Below the pieces are notes generated by a model. That model was not told the DNA's origin and made no database searches. It was given only the letters and a program-made list of their open reading frames with translations. Of a stretch of 64,000 nucleotides of DNA, positions 8,961 to 17,330 are shown one piece after another (position 1 is the first letter of the stretch; each line of letters begins with the position of its first letter). The stretch comes from Betaproteobacteria bacterium HGW-Betaproteobacteria-16 (lineage in GTDB: Bacteria; Pseudomonadota; Gammaproteobacteria; Burkholderiales; Burkholderiaceae_C): positions 62,001-126,000 of the forward strand of contig PHCQ01000014.1 of assembly GCA_002840835.1 (NCBI GenBank), written 5' to 3'. A program made the translations under genes and the position numbers.

Positions 8961-11900
8961 CGTTGTGCACTCCCATGTGTTCGGCATCGGCCGCATGCAG
9001 GCGGCGCTGGCGGTCGCTGCCCTTGAACAGCGTGCGCACCACGACGAAAAAGATCGGAACAAACACCACGGCGAGGATGGTGCCGGTGACCATGCCACCG
9101 ATCACACCCGTGCCAATGGCGCGCTGGCTGGCCGAGCCGGCACCGGACGACAATGCCAGCGGCACCACGCCGAGCGTGAACGCCATCGAGGTCATGACGA
9201 TGGGCCGGAAGCGCAGGTGGGCAGCAGCAAGGGCCGATTCGATCACGCTCTTTCCCTGCGCCTGCAGGTCCTTGGCGAACTCAATGATCAGAATCGCATT
9301 CTTCGCCGAGAGGCCGATGATGGTGATCAGACCCACCTGGAAATACACGTCGTTGGAATAGCCGCGCAGCATCGTGGCCAGCAACACCCCCAGCACACCC
9401 AGCGGCACCACCAGAATCACCGAGAGGGGAATGGTCCAGCTCTCATACAGCGCGGCCAGGCACAGGAATACCGCCAGAATGGCAAAGGCATACAACACCA
9501 TGGCCTGGGAGCCGGCCAGTTTCTCTTCACGCGACTGGCCTGTCCATTCGAAGCCCATGCCCTGGGGTAACTGGGCAGCCAGCTTCTCCATCTCGGCCAT
9601 TGCCGCGCCGGTGCTGGCGCCGGGTGCCGCGCTGCCACTGATGCGCATTGACGGATAGCCGTTGTAGCGCACGGTCTGCATGGGGCCGGTGATCCAGCTT
9701 GTGGTGGCAAAGGCCGACAGCGGCACGGCCTGGCCCTGTCTGTTGAGCACGTTGATGCGCAACAGGTCCTCGGGTTGCATGCGCGCGGGCGCGTCGGCCT
9801 GTACCACCACGCGCTGCAAGCGCCCTGCATTGGGGAAATCGTTCACATAGCTGGACCCGAGCGCGGTACCAATGGCGCCGCTGATGGCATCGAAACCGAC
9901 ACCCAGCGCATTGGCTTTGTCGCGATCGATGTCGATCTGCAACTGGGGCGCGTCCTCCAGTCCATCAGGGCGCACCTGTGTCAGCACCTTGCTCTGTGAC
10001 GCCAGGCCCAGCAACTGGTTGCGAGCACCCAGCAGTGCCTCACGGCCCAGGCCGGCACGGTCCTGCAAGCGGAAGTTGAAGCCGGATGAGGCGCCCAGTT
10101 CCGGAATGGGTGGCGGACTCAGCGGAAAGATGAAGGCGTCACGGATGCCGGAGAGCGCACCAAACGCACGTCCCGCCAGCGCCTGTGCCGAACTGCCAGG
10201 GTCCGAGCGCTCGGCCCAGTCCTTGAGCGTCACGAACGCCAGCGCCGCGTTCTGTCCTTGCCCGGAGAAACTGAAGCCCAGCACCCCGACCATGCTTTGC
10301 ACTTCCGGTTGCTGCAGCATGAAGCCTTCGACCTGCTTCATCACTTCCAGCGTGCGCTCCTGTGTGGCGCCAGGTGGTAATTGCACGTTCACCAGCATGG
10401 TGCCCTGGTCCTCACCTGGAAGAAACGAGGTGGGCAGACGGTTGTAGACCCAGGCCACCGCACCGATGATCACGGCGTAAATGACCAACGTGCGACCAGC
10501 GCGCGGCAGCAAGGCCGCCACACCGCGCTCGTACCCTTTGGCGGTACGGGAGAAGCCCCGGTTGAACCAGCCGAAGAAGCCCTTCTTCTCGTGGTGGTGG
10601 CCGGCTTCCACCGGCTTGAGCAGCGTGGCACAGAGGGCCGGCGTGAGCGAGAGCGCCATGAAAGCCGAGAACGCAATCGACACCCCCATCACGGCGGCAA
10701 ACTGGCGGTAGATGTTGCCCACCGAGCCGGCGAAGAACGCCAATGGCACGAAAACCGAGATCAGCACGACAGTGATGCCGATGATGGCGCCCGAAATCTG
10801 GCCCATGGCCTTGCGGGTTGCCTCCAGCGGGGGCAAACCCTCCTCGCTCATGATGCGTTCGACGTTTTCCACCACCACGATGGCGTCGTCCACCACGATG
10901 CCGATCACAAGCACCATGCCGAACATGGTCAGCACGTTGATGGAAAAACCCATCGCCAGCAGCACGGAGAACGTGCCCAGCAGTGCCACCGGCACCACGA
11001 TAGTGGGGATGATGGTGTAGCGGAAGTTCTGCAGGAACAAGAACATCACCAGGAAAACCAGCGCCACGGCCTCCGCCAATGTGATGGCCACTTGTTGGAT
11101 GGAAATCTTCACGAAGCGTGAGCTGTCGTAGGGGATCGACCAGCTCATGCCTTCAGGAAAGAATTTCTCCAGCTCGGTCATCTTGGCGCGCACCGCATCG
11201 GCGGTGGCCAGCGCATTGCCACTGGGCGAGAGCTGCACACCGATACCGGTGGAAGGCTTTCCATTCAGGCGTGCAGAGGTGGCATAGGCCTGCGCACCGA
11301 GTTCGATCCGCGCCACGTCCTTCAGGCGCACGGTGGAGCCATCGGTGTTGGCCCGCAGCACGATGTTGCCAAATTGCTCAACATTGCTCAGTTGACCATT
11401 GACCACCACGGTGGCTGCGATGCTCTGACCCGCCACGTTGGGCAGTGCACCGATTTCGCCCGCAGAAACCTGGGCATTCTGTGCCCGAATCGCTGCGGTC
11501 ACGTCGGCCGCGCTCAGGTTGTATCCCAGCAGCTTCGTCGGGTCGATCCAGATGCGCATGGCGCGCTCGGTTCCGAACAGCTGCGCCTGGCCTACACCGG
11601 GAAGCCTCTGCAATTCAGGAACCACGCTACGCGAGGCGTAGTCGCCCAGGGCCACCGGGCCCCAGGCCGGGTCATCGCTGGAAAGAATGGCAAACAGCAG
11701 GAAGTTGCTGCGCGACTTGTCCACCCGCACGCCCTGCTGCGTCACCGCTGCCGGCAACCGCGGCGTGGCGCGTGACAAGCGGTTTTGCACATCCACTTGC
11801 GCCAGATCTGCATTGGTGCCTGTCTCAAAGCTCAGCGTGATGCTGCCGGTGCCGTTGGCCTGCGCCACCGACTCCATGTAGATCAGGCCCGGAGAGCCGT

Positions 11901-12108
11901 TCATTTCCTGCTCGATGACCGACAGCACGCTGTCTTCCAGCGTGGCCGCCGAAGCACCCGGATAGCTGGCGTTGATGACGATGGCAGGGGGTGCCACCGG
12001 TGGGTACTGCGCAATCGGCAACTGGGTGATGGACACGCCGCCCAGCACCATGATGAACAGCGCAATCACCCACGCAAAGATGGGTCTGTCAATGAAGAAC
12101 TTCGCCAT
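8953..12108 (-). CDS. RND multidrug efflux pump, AcrB/MexB-like (HAE1)
   Basis: The proton-driven inner-membrane pump of 1051 residues, the usual HAE1 length. The N-terminus MAKFFIDRPIFAWVIALFIM is canonical. Transmembrane helix 4 carries the proton-relay aspartates (IGIVVDDAIVVVENV, Asp407-Asp408). The two large periplasmic loops and the 12-helix pattern are complete. Substrates are probably hydrophobic drugs or solvents as for AcrAB/MexAB/TtgABC (family inference). It lies 12 bp after the adaptor gene and overlaps the outer membrane gene, in the usual order adaptor-pump-duct. Confidence 0.97.
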   Translation of the reverse strand: MAKFFIDRPIFAWVIALFIMVLGGVSITQLPIAQYPPVAPPAIVINASYPGASAATLEDSVLSVIEQEMNGSPGLIYMESVAQANGTGSITLSFETGTNADLAQVDVQNRLSRATPRLPAAVTQQGVRVDKSRSNFLLFAILSSDDPAWGPVALGDYASRSVVPELQRLPGVGQAQLFGTERAMRIWIDPTKLLGYNLSAADVTAAIRAQNAQVSAGEIGALPNVAGQSIAATVVVNGQLSNVEQFGNIVLRANTDGSTVRLKDVARIELGAQAYATSARLNGKPSTGIGVQLSPSGNALATADAVRAKMTELEKFFPEGMSWSIPYDSSRFVKISIQQVAITLAEAVALVFLVMFLFLQNFRYTIIPTIVVPVALLGTFSVLLAMGFSINVLTMFGMVLVIGIVVDDAIVVVENVERIMSEEGLPPLEATRKAMGQISGAIIGITVVLISVFVPLAFFAGSVGNIYRQFAAVMGVSIAFSAFMALSLTPALCATLLKPVEAGHHHEKKGFFGWFNRGFSRTAKGYERGVAALLPRAGRTLVIYAVIIGAVAWVYNRLPTSFLPGEDQGTMLVNVQLPPGATQERTLEVMKQVEGFMLQQPEVQSMVGVLGFSFSGQGQNAALAFVTLKDWAERSDPGSSAQALAGRAFGALSGIRDAFIFPLSPPPIPELGASSGFNFRLQDRAGLGREALLGARNQLLGLASQSKVLTQVRPDGLEDAPQLQIDIDRDKANALGVGFDAISGAIGTALGSSYVNDFPNAGRLQRVVVQADAPARMQPEDLLRINVLNRQGQAVPLSAFATTSWITGPMQTVRYNGYPSMRISGSAAPGASTGAAMAEMEKLAAQLPQGMGFEWTGQSREEKLAGSQAMVLYAFAILAVFLCLAALYESWTIPLSVILVVPLGVLGVLLATMLRGYSNDVYFQVGLITIIGLSAKNAILIIEFAKDLQAQGKSVIESALAAAHLRFRPIVMTSMAFTLGVVPLALSSGAGSASQRAIGTGVIGGMVTGTILAVVFVPIFFVVVRTLFKGSDRQRRLHAADAEHMGVHNDA

Positions 12109-12120
12109 GTGGGGCGCTCC

Positions 12121-13395
12121 TTAGCTCGTCGCGCCGGCCGGGGCTGGGGCTTCACCTTTGGCAGGCGCCTCAGCTCCCTGGGGCTTCCAGGGCACCGCCT
12201 TCACAGGGGTGCCGGGCGGCATCATCTGCAGCTTCTGGAAGCCGTCGACCATGACCTGCTCACCGGCCTTGAGGCCTTCGCGGATGACCCACTGTCCGTT
12301 CTGCTGGCCACCCACCTTGACCGACCGGCGTGAAATCTTGCCTTCTGCGTCCACCACGCTGACCGTGTCGCCCTGCGCGGTGCGCGTGACAGCCTGCTGT
12401 GGCAAGGCGACCGCGTCGCCAGCCGTGGCCTGCTCCAGGCGCACGCGCACGTACAGACCTGGCAGCAATGCGCCGCCCGGATTGGGCACCTCAGCGCGCA
12501 AGGTGATCTGACCTGTGGCCGAATCCACCGTCAGGTCCGAGAAGAGCAAGCGCCCCTGCTGGTCGTACTCGGTGCCATCTTCCAGCACCAGGCGCACGCT
12601 CGCGGCATCTGCACCGGCCGCCTTGATCTGACCCGCCTTCATGGAGCGGCGAAGCGCCATGACTTCAGCCGCAGATTGTGTGAAGTTGACGAACATCGGG
12701 TCCACCTGCTGAATCACCGCCAGTGGCGTGGCCTCGCCTTGCCCGACCAGCGCACCCTCGGTCACCAGCGAGCGACCAATGCGACCGGCAATGGGCGCCG
12801 TGACGTTGGCATAGCCCAGGTTGATCCTTGCGGTCTGCACGGCGGCCTTGGCCACGGCCACATCGGCCTCGGCCGACTTCTGCGCGGCTTCGGCATTGGC
12901 GAATTCTTGCTGGCTGATGGCGTTTTCGGCCACCAGGGGCTTGTAACGCTCTGCCAGCGCCGTGGCCTGTGCCTTGTTGGCTTCGGCCCGGGCCAGCGAG
13001 GCCTGGGCACTTTGTAATGCGGCGGCATAGGGCGCCGCATCGATGCGGAACAGGGCCTGCCCTGCTTTCACATCGCTGCCTTCGCGGAACAAGCGTTCCT
13101 GAAGAATGCCTGCCGCCCGGGCACGGACCTGGGCAACACGCGAGGCCTCCAGCCGACCCGGAAGCTCGGTCACCAGCCCTACGTCGCCAGGCGTCACCGT
13201 GATCACCCCCACCTCGGGTGCTGGCATGCCGCCCCCCGCTGGCGCCGCACCTTCAGGCGCAGCACTTTGCCCACAAGCCGCCAGCACGGCGGACAGGGCC
13301 AACACAGACAAGCCACGAGCCATCTGAGGCGGAGGCAACGGAGCAGACCAGGTGCGCAGGAAGGGCACTGTCTTGATGAAGCTCAAGGCGGGCAT
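12121..13395 (-). CDS. RND periplasmic adaptor lipoprotein, AcrA/MexA-like
   Basis: The membrane fusion protein that links pump and outer membrane duct, 424 residues. After an unusual 24-residue lead-in comes a lipoprotein signal (MARGLSVLALSAVLAACGQ). Then follow the barrel-sandwich/lipoyl halves (VRARAAGILQERLFREGSDV and NVTAPIAGRIGRSLVTEGA), a coiled-coil hairpin, and a C-terminal membrane-proximal domain. The start at 13395 has AAGGA five bases upstream. The internal Met25 would give a more typical lipoprotein but lacks a ribosome site, so the true start is slightly uncertain. It is the first gene of the operon. Confidence 0.95.
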   Translation of the reverse strand: MPALSFIKTVPFLRTWSAPLPPPQMARGLSVLALSAVLAACGQSAAPEGAAPAGGGMPAPEVGVITVTPGDVGLVTELPGRLEASRVAQVRARAAGILQERLFREGSDVKAGQALFRIDAAPYAAALQSAQASLARAEANKAQATALAERYKPLVAENAISQQEFANAEAAQKSAEADVAVAKAAVQTARINLGYANVTAPIAGRIGRSLVTEGALVGQGEATPLAVIQQVDPMFVNFTQSAAEVMALRRSMKAGQIKAAGADAASVRLVLEDGTEYDQQGRLLFSDLTVDSATGQITLRAEVPNPGGALLPGLYVRVRLEQATAGDAVALPQQAVTRTAQGDTVSVVDAEGKISRRSVKVGGQQNGQWVIREGLKAGEQVMVDGFQKLQMMPPGTPVKAVPWKPQGAEAPAKGEAPAPAGATS

Positions 13396-13436
13396 GTGAG
13401 TCCTTGGGATAGAAGATGGAAGCTACACGAGCAGAG

Positions 13437-13466
13437 GGTATACCCTGACTGATTGTGCTGTTGCAA
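13437..13466 (-). promoter_or_regulatory. Candidate promoter of the efflux operon
   Basis: Read on the minus strand: TTGCAA (13466-13461), 18 bp, TATACC (13442-13437). It lies 40 bp before the adaptor start and just downstream of the AcrR-like palindrome. Assigned by eye. Confidence 0.4.
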
Positions 13467-13476
13467 AGCGGCGAAG

Positions 13477-13504
13477 TATACATACATACAAGAATGTATG
13501 TATA
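13477..13504. promoter_or_regulatory. AcrR/TtgR-type operator palindrome
   Basis: Perfect 11-bp arms TATACATACAT and ATGTATGTATA around a 6-bp spacer (ACAAGA), between the divergent adaptor and TetR genes. The inner arms TACATACAT / ATGTATGTA, with a 6-bp spacer, equal the arms and spacing of the Escherichia coli AcrR box as I remember it. It is the obvious binding site for the adjacent TetR-family repressor, on both divergent promoters. Confidence 0.85.
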
Positions 13505-13546
13505 GTCCTGACCATTACAAAACTGTAAGCCAACCGGAGAAACACG

Positions 13547-14230
13547 ATGGTTCGTCGAACCAAAGCCGATGCGCTGGCCACACGCAACAGCTTGCTGGAT
13601 GCTGCTGAACATTTATTTCAGGCCCATGGCGTGTCTCGAACGTCTCTGAACGAAATTGCAGTCGCGGCCGGCACCACACGCGGTGCCATCTACTGGCACT
13701 TCAAAGACAAGGCGGACCTGTTCAAGGCCATGATGGAGCGGGCCACGCTGCCATTACAGGCGGGTTTTCCGGACGAGGACACTCCTGCCAGAGATCTCCC
13801 CTCGCCGTTGCAGTCATTGCGCGCCGGCTTCCGTCATCTGCTCCACATGATTGTCACTGACGAGCGATTGCGCCGGGTCTTCGAGGTGATCACCTTTCAA
13901 GTGGAATACAACTCGGACATGGCTGCCGTTCGCGAATGGCACTTGCACATGCGCAATCACCACCTCGAACTGACCAAACAAATGCTGGCAGTCGCGGCCG
14001 AACGCGTCAGCCTGACATTGCCGGCGCCGCTGCAATCGGCAGCGCTGGGACTGCACTTTGTCATGGACGGTCTCAAGCGCAACTGGCTGCTGGATCCGTC
14101 AGCCTTCGACCTGGAGGTCGTCGGTCAACACGCGGTGGACACTTACCTCACTGGCCTGGGTTTTGACCTGAACGATGCGTCCGCTCAGGCACAGCGTCTT
14201 CCGGCACTGGCGCACGAGATGCCAACTTGA
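13547..14230 (+). CDS. TetR-family repressor of the RND pump (AcrR/TtgR-like)
   Basis: A 227-residue ligand-responsive repressor. The N-terminal helix-turn-helix is typical of the AcrR group (ARNSLLDAAEHLFQAHGV, then SRTSLNEIAVAAGTTRGAIY and WHFKDKADLFKAM). The C-terminal ligand domain (about residues 80-210) is of the AcrR/TtgR type, LTLPAPLQSAALGLHFVMDG. It is divergent from the pump operon and faces its palindromic operator, so autoregulation and repression of the pump are expected. GGAG lies 7 bases before the ATG. The last 83 bp overlap tail-to-tail with mrpG on the other strand. Confidence 0.93.
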   Translation: MVRRTKADALATRNSLLDAAEHLFQAHGVSRTSLNEIAVAAGTTRGAIYWHFKDKADLFKAMMERATLPLQAGFPDEDTPARDLPSPLQSLRAGFRHLLHMIVTDERLRRVFEVITFQVEYNSDMAAVREWHLHMRNHHLELTKQMLAVAAERVSLTLPAPLQSAALGLHFVMDGLKRNWLLDPSAFDLEVVGQHAVDTYLTGLGFDLNDASAQAQRLPALAHEMPT

Positions 14231-14510
14231 GGTGAAGGGCCGCCTGGGCCATGAGGTTGGCGGACACGGGAGCGGTCACGAACACGAACAAGGTGATCAA
14301 CAGTTCGGCAATGCCGGGCCGACCCTGGCTCGCCGCCACCAGCATCGAAGCGATCAGCACACCGCCCACACCCAGGGTGGAAGATTTGGTTGGGGCGTGC
14401 AGACGCATGTAGAAATCGGGCAGTCGTGCCAGGCCGAGTGCACCCACCAGCAGGAAAAAGGCAGCGATCACGATCAGGGCGGCCGCTGTCCATTCGATCA
14501 GGGGATTCAT
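14148..14510 (-). CDS. mrpG: Mrp antiporter subunit G
   Basis: A small membrane subunit (120 residues, three hydrophobic helices) of the multi-subunit Na+(K+)/H+ antiporter. The family signature GALGLARLPDFYMRLHAPTK is intact. It is the last gene of the operon, 9 bp after mrpF. Its 3' end runs 83 bp into the 3' end of the convergent TetR gene. The C-terminal tail in that overlap (RAPVPEDAVPERTHRSGQNP) is polar and longer than usual, so the extension may have arisen with the overlap. Confidence 0.92.
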   Translation of the reverse strand: MNPLIEWTAAALIVIAAFFLLVGALGLARLPDFYMRLHAPTKSSTLGVGGVLIASMLVAASQGRPGIAELLITLFVFVTAPVSANLMAQAALHLKLASRAPVPEDAVPERTHRSGQNPGQ

Positions 14511-14519
14511 GTCGTCTCC

Positions 14520-14795
14520 TTATTCGACCACGTCGCCGCGGCTGAGGTAGCGCGCCAACGCCACGGTGGACGCAAACCCGAGCATGGCCACCAGCAAGGC
14601 GGCTTCAAACAGCAGGGGCGTGTTCCAGCGCATGCCCAGCACCACGATGAGGGCCACGGTGTTCAGGTAGAGCGTGTCCAGTGCGAGCAGGCGGTCGGTG
14701 GTTTCAGGCCCGAACAACAACCGCCACCCGCAAAGCAACAGCGAGACGGTGATCGCGGCCAGCGCAATGTTCAGTGCAATGCCAAGAATGCTCAT
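14520..14795 (-). CDS. mrpF: Mrp antiporter subunit F
   Basis: A 91-residue subunit with three transmembrane helices. The conserved block RLLFGPETTDRLLALDTLYL includes the central aspartates of the family. It overlaps mrpE by 4 bp (ATGA) and sits 9 bp before mrpG. Confidence 0.92.
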   Translation of the reverse strand: MSILGIALNIALAAITVSLLLCGWRLLFGPETTDRLLALDTLYLNTVALIVVLGMRWNTPLLFEAALLVAMLGFASTVALARYLSRGDVVE

Positions 14796-15340
14796 GTGTC
14801 GCTCCCGGTGCGGGCCTGCTGGCCAAAGATCTGCATCAGCGGCGCTTCGTATCGGTTCTTCATGTCGTCAATCATGGCCTGGGCGTCATCACAATTGAGC
14901 GCGTGCACCAGGATCACATGCCGCTGTTCGTCAATCACGCACGACACGGTGCCCGGCGTGGTGGTGATGATGGTGGCAAACAGCGCATTGATGCGTGGGT
15001 GGTCGGTGGCCAGGGGCACGGGCAACCAGGCCGGCTGCGGTCGGCTCATGGGGCCGAGCACCAGCCGGGCCACGGTGATGTTGGACAGCACGATGTCCTT
15101 GAGCACCACCGCGCTCAGGCGCAGTGCTGCCATCCAGTCGATGCGGTTCGCCGGCGCCAGAAAGGGGTGCAACAGACGAGGCACGATCAAGCCGATGAGC
15201 AGGGCCGAGAGCAGGTGCACCAAAGCCAGGCTGTGCGAAAGCGCGAGCCAGCTCGCGCCCAGCAGCACGGAGAGCACCGGGTGGGCCAACCATGTCGCCC
15301 TGGATGCGGGCAATCGAGGCGCGGTTGCGGGTTCGGTCAT
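14792..15340 (-). CDS. mrpE: Mrp antiporter subunit E
   Basis: A 182-residue membrane subunit with N-terminal helices (HPVLSVLLGASWLAL; LVHLLSALLIGLIVPRLL). They are followed by the conserved LKDIVLSNITVARLVLGP segment and the cytosolic TTTPGTVSCVID domain that defines MrpE/MnhE/PhaE. It overlaps mrpD (ATGA) and mrpF by 4 bp each, so the subunits are translationally coupled. Confidence 0.93.
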   Translation of the reverse strand: MTEPATAPRLPASRATWLAHPVLSVLLGASWLALSHSLALVHLLSALLIGLIVPRLLHPFLAPANRIDWMAALRLSAVVLKDIVLSNITVARLVLGPMSRPQPAWLPVPLATDHPRINALFATIITTTPGTVSCVIDEQRHVILVHALNCDDAQAMIDDMKNRYEAPLMQIFGQQARTGSDT

Positions 15341-16989
15341 GGACGGTCCTCCGTTGACTTGACGGCTGGCTCGGGTCGCGTGCCGTCGTAGGGTCGCATG
15401 GTGGGCGTGGTCGCACGGTCAGGGCCCAACACGGCGCGCACATACAAGGCCTGATCGGCGAGCTGGGCGGCAGCCGCATCGGTGTAGCGCTTGATGGGCG
15501 ACGCCAGCACGGCCATGGCCACCGTCATCAGCATGATGCCCCACACGGCCGACAGCAGCTTGAGACTGGAGCCTGAGGCACCCTGGTTCTCGTCTTGCGC
15601 AGGTTGAACATGCCAGAACACCACCACACCCGCGCGGGCCAGTCCCACGATCGAGAAGAAGCCGACCACCAGCACCACAGTCCAGACCCAGGCCTGGGCG
15701 GGCAGGCCCGAAGCACTTTCCAGCACCATCAGTTTGCCCAGAAACCCGGGCAACGGAGGCAGGCCCGCGGCCGAAGCGGCGCCGAAGATCATCATCAGCC
15801 CGAGCAACAGCGGTTCGCGCACCGCCACGGCAGGCCGCAACCTGTCTTGTGCTTCACCGCGTTGCGAGGCCATGAGCTCCACCAGCAGAAACAGTCCCGC
15901 GATCACCACGGTGCTGTGCAGCGTGTAATAAAGAGCGGCAGAAAGGGTTCCTGTCGTGAACAGGCCCACACCCGCCAGGATGGTGCCCACGGAAGACACC
16001 GTGAGGTAGGCCACCAGACGCGCCATGGAATGTGCGGCCAGTGCCCCCAGCACGCCGAGCACGCTCGTGGTCAGCGCCAGCGGCAACAGCCAGCCCTGCA
16101 CCGCCAGCGCGGCTTCACCGGCTTCCACACCAAACACGCCCCAGTGCACGCGGATGATGCTGTAAACACCGACCTTGGTCATGATGGCAAACAGCGCCGC
16201 CACAGGCGCACTTGCCGAGGCATAGGTGGCGGGTAGCCAGAAGTACAGCGGCACGATGGCCGCCTTCAACCCGAACACCACCAGCAGCACCAGCGCCGCG
16301 GCGCGCGCAAGGAATGCAGCATCGCCCGTGAGCTGCCCCACACGAAGCGCCACATCCGCCATGTTGAGTGTGCCGGTGACGGCATACACCATGCCCAGAC
16401 CGATCAGGAACAGACCCGATGCCGCCAGATTGAGCACCACGTAGTGCACACCCATGCGGAATCGCTCCTTGCCCTGCCCATGCACCAGCAGCACGTATGA
16501 GGCAATGAGCAGCACCTCAAAGAACACGAACAGGTTGAACATGTCGCCCGTGAGAAAGGCGCCACACAGGCCCATGAGCTGAAACTGGAACAGCGCGTGA
16601 AAATTCCGCCCACGGCAATCCCAGCCTCCCGTGGCGTACCACATGGCGGGCACGGCCACTGCGTAGGTGAGCAGCACCATCAGGGCCGAAAGACGATCGA
16701 GCACCAGCACGATGCCAAACGGCGCCGGCCATTCGCCCAACTGGTACACCAGCAACTCACCCTTGGATGCATGCCACACCAGATTGGCGGCCATGAAGGC
16801 GCCGAGTAACACCGAGCCCATGGCCAGTCGCCGACGCCAGCGCAGACGGGTGTCGTCATGGGCACCGCCCTGCGCCGACACGCCCGCCGGGTCCCCGAGA
16901 AGCAGCATGAGAATCGCGGTGAAGGTCGGCAACAGCACCGACAGCACGGGGGCGTGCTGCAGCCAGAAAGCACTGATCACATCCCACAT
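15337..16989 (-). CDS. mrpD: Mrp antiporter subunit D (complex I NuoM/N-like)
   Basis: A 550-residue polytopic antiporter-type subunit homologous to the proton-pumping subunits of complex I. Family landmarks are FNLFVFFEVLLIASYVLLVHG (the helix with the conserved Glu), FGLKAAIVPLYFWLPATYAS (the conserved Lys) and SAPVAALFAIMTKVGVYSI. Together with MrpA it forms the ion-translocating channels. It begins one base past mrpC and overlaps mrpE. The C-terminal tail past the last helix is longer than usual and polar. Confidence 0.94.
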   Translation of the reverse strand: MWDVISAFWLQHAPVLSVLLPTFTAILMLLLGDPAGVSAQGGAHDDTRLRWRRRLAMGSVLLGAFMAANLVWHASKGELLVYQLGEWPAPFGIVLVLDRLSALMVLLTYAVAVPAMWYATGGWDCRGRNFHALFQFQLMGLCGAFLTGDMFNLFVFFEVLLIASYVLLVHGQGKERFRMGVHYVVLNLAASGLFLIGLGMVYAVTGTLNMADVALRVGQLTGDAAFLARAAALVLLVVFGLKAAIVPLYFWLPATYASASAPVAALFAIMTKVGVYSIIRVHWGVFGVEAGEAALAVQGWLLPLALTTSVLGVLGALAAHSMARLVAYLTVSSVGTILAGVGLFTTGTLSAALYYTLHSTVVIAGLFLLVELMASQRGEAQDRLRPAVAVREPLLLGLMMIFGAASAAGLPPLPGFLGKLMVLESASGLPAQAWVWTVVLVVGFFSIVGLARAGVVVFWHVQPAQDENQGASGSSLKLLSAVWGIMLMTVAMAVLASPIKRYTDAAAAQLADQALYVRAVLGPDRATTPTMRPYDGTRPEPAVKSTEDRP

Positions 16990-17330
16990 CAGTTGCGCCC
17001 TCCGGGTTCACGACCATCCACATGATCGGTGCCACTTTCGTGACGGCTGCGCAGGGCGAGTTCGATCACGAAGCCTGTGGTGGCAAAACCGATCACGATG
17101 GCGGTGAGCACCAGCGCCTGCGGCAGCGGATCGGCCACAGCCCCCTCCCCCACCAGAATGGGCTGGGCGTTGGTCCACAGGCGACCCATCGCAAAGAGGA
17201 ACACATTGACTGCGTAGCCAAACAGCGACAGTCCCAGCACGACAGAAAAGGTGCGCCCGCGCAGCATCAGGTACACCGCACAGGCCGTGACGAAGCCAAT
17301 GCCGGTGGCCAACAGGAATTCCATGCTCAT
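16989..17330 (-). CDS. mrpC: Mrp antiporter subunit C (NuoK-like)
   Basis: A 113-residue NuoK homologue with three helices. It has the typical MEFLLATGIGFVTACAVYLM start and the GLSLFGYAVNVFLF and PLPQALVLTAIVIGFATTGF blocks. It overlaps mrpA by 4 bp and meets mrpD at base 16989. Confidence 0.94.
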   Translation of the reverse strand: MSMEFLLATGIGFVTACAVYLMLRGRTFSVVLGLSLFGYAVNVFLFAMGRLWTNAQPILVGEGAVADPLPQALVLTAIVIGFATTGFVIELALRSRHESGTDHVDGREPGGRN

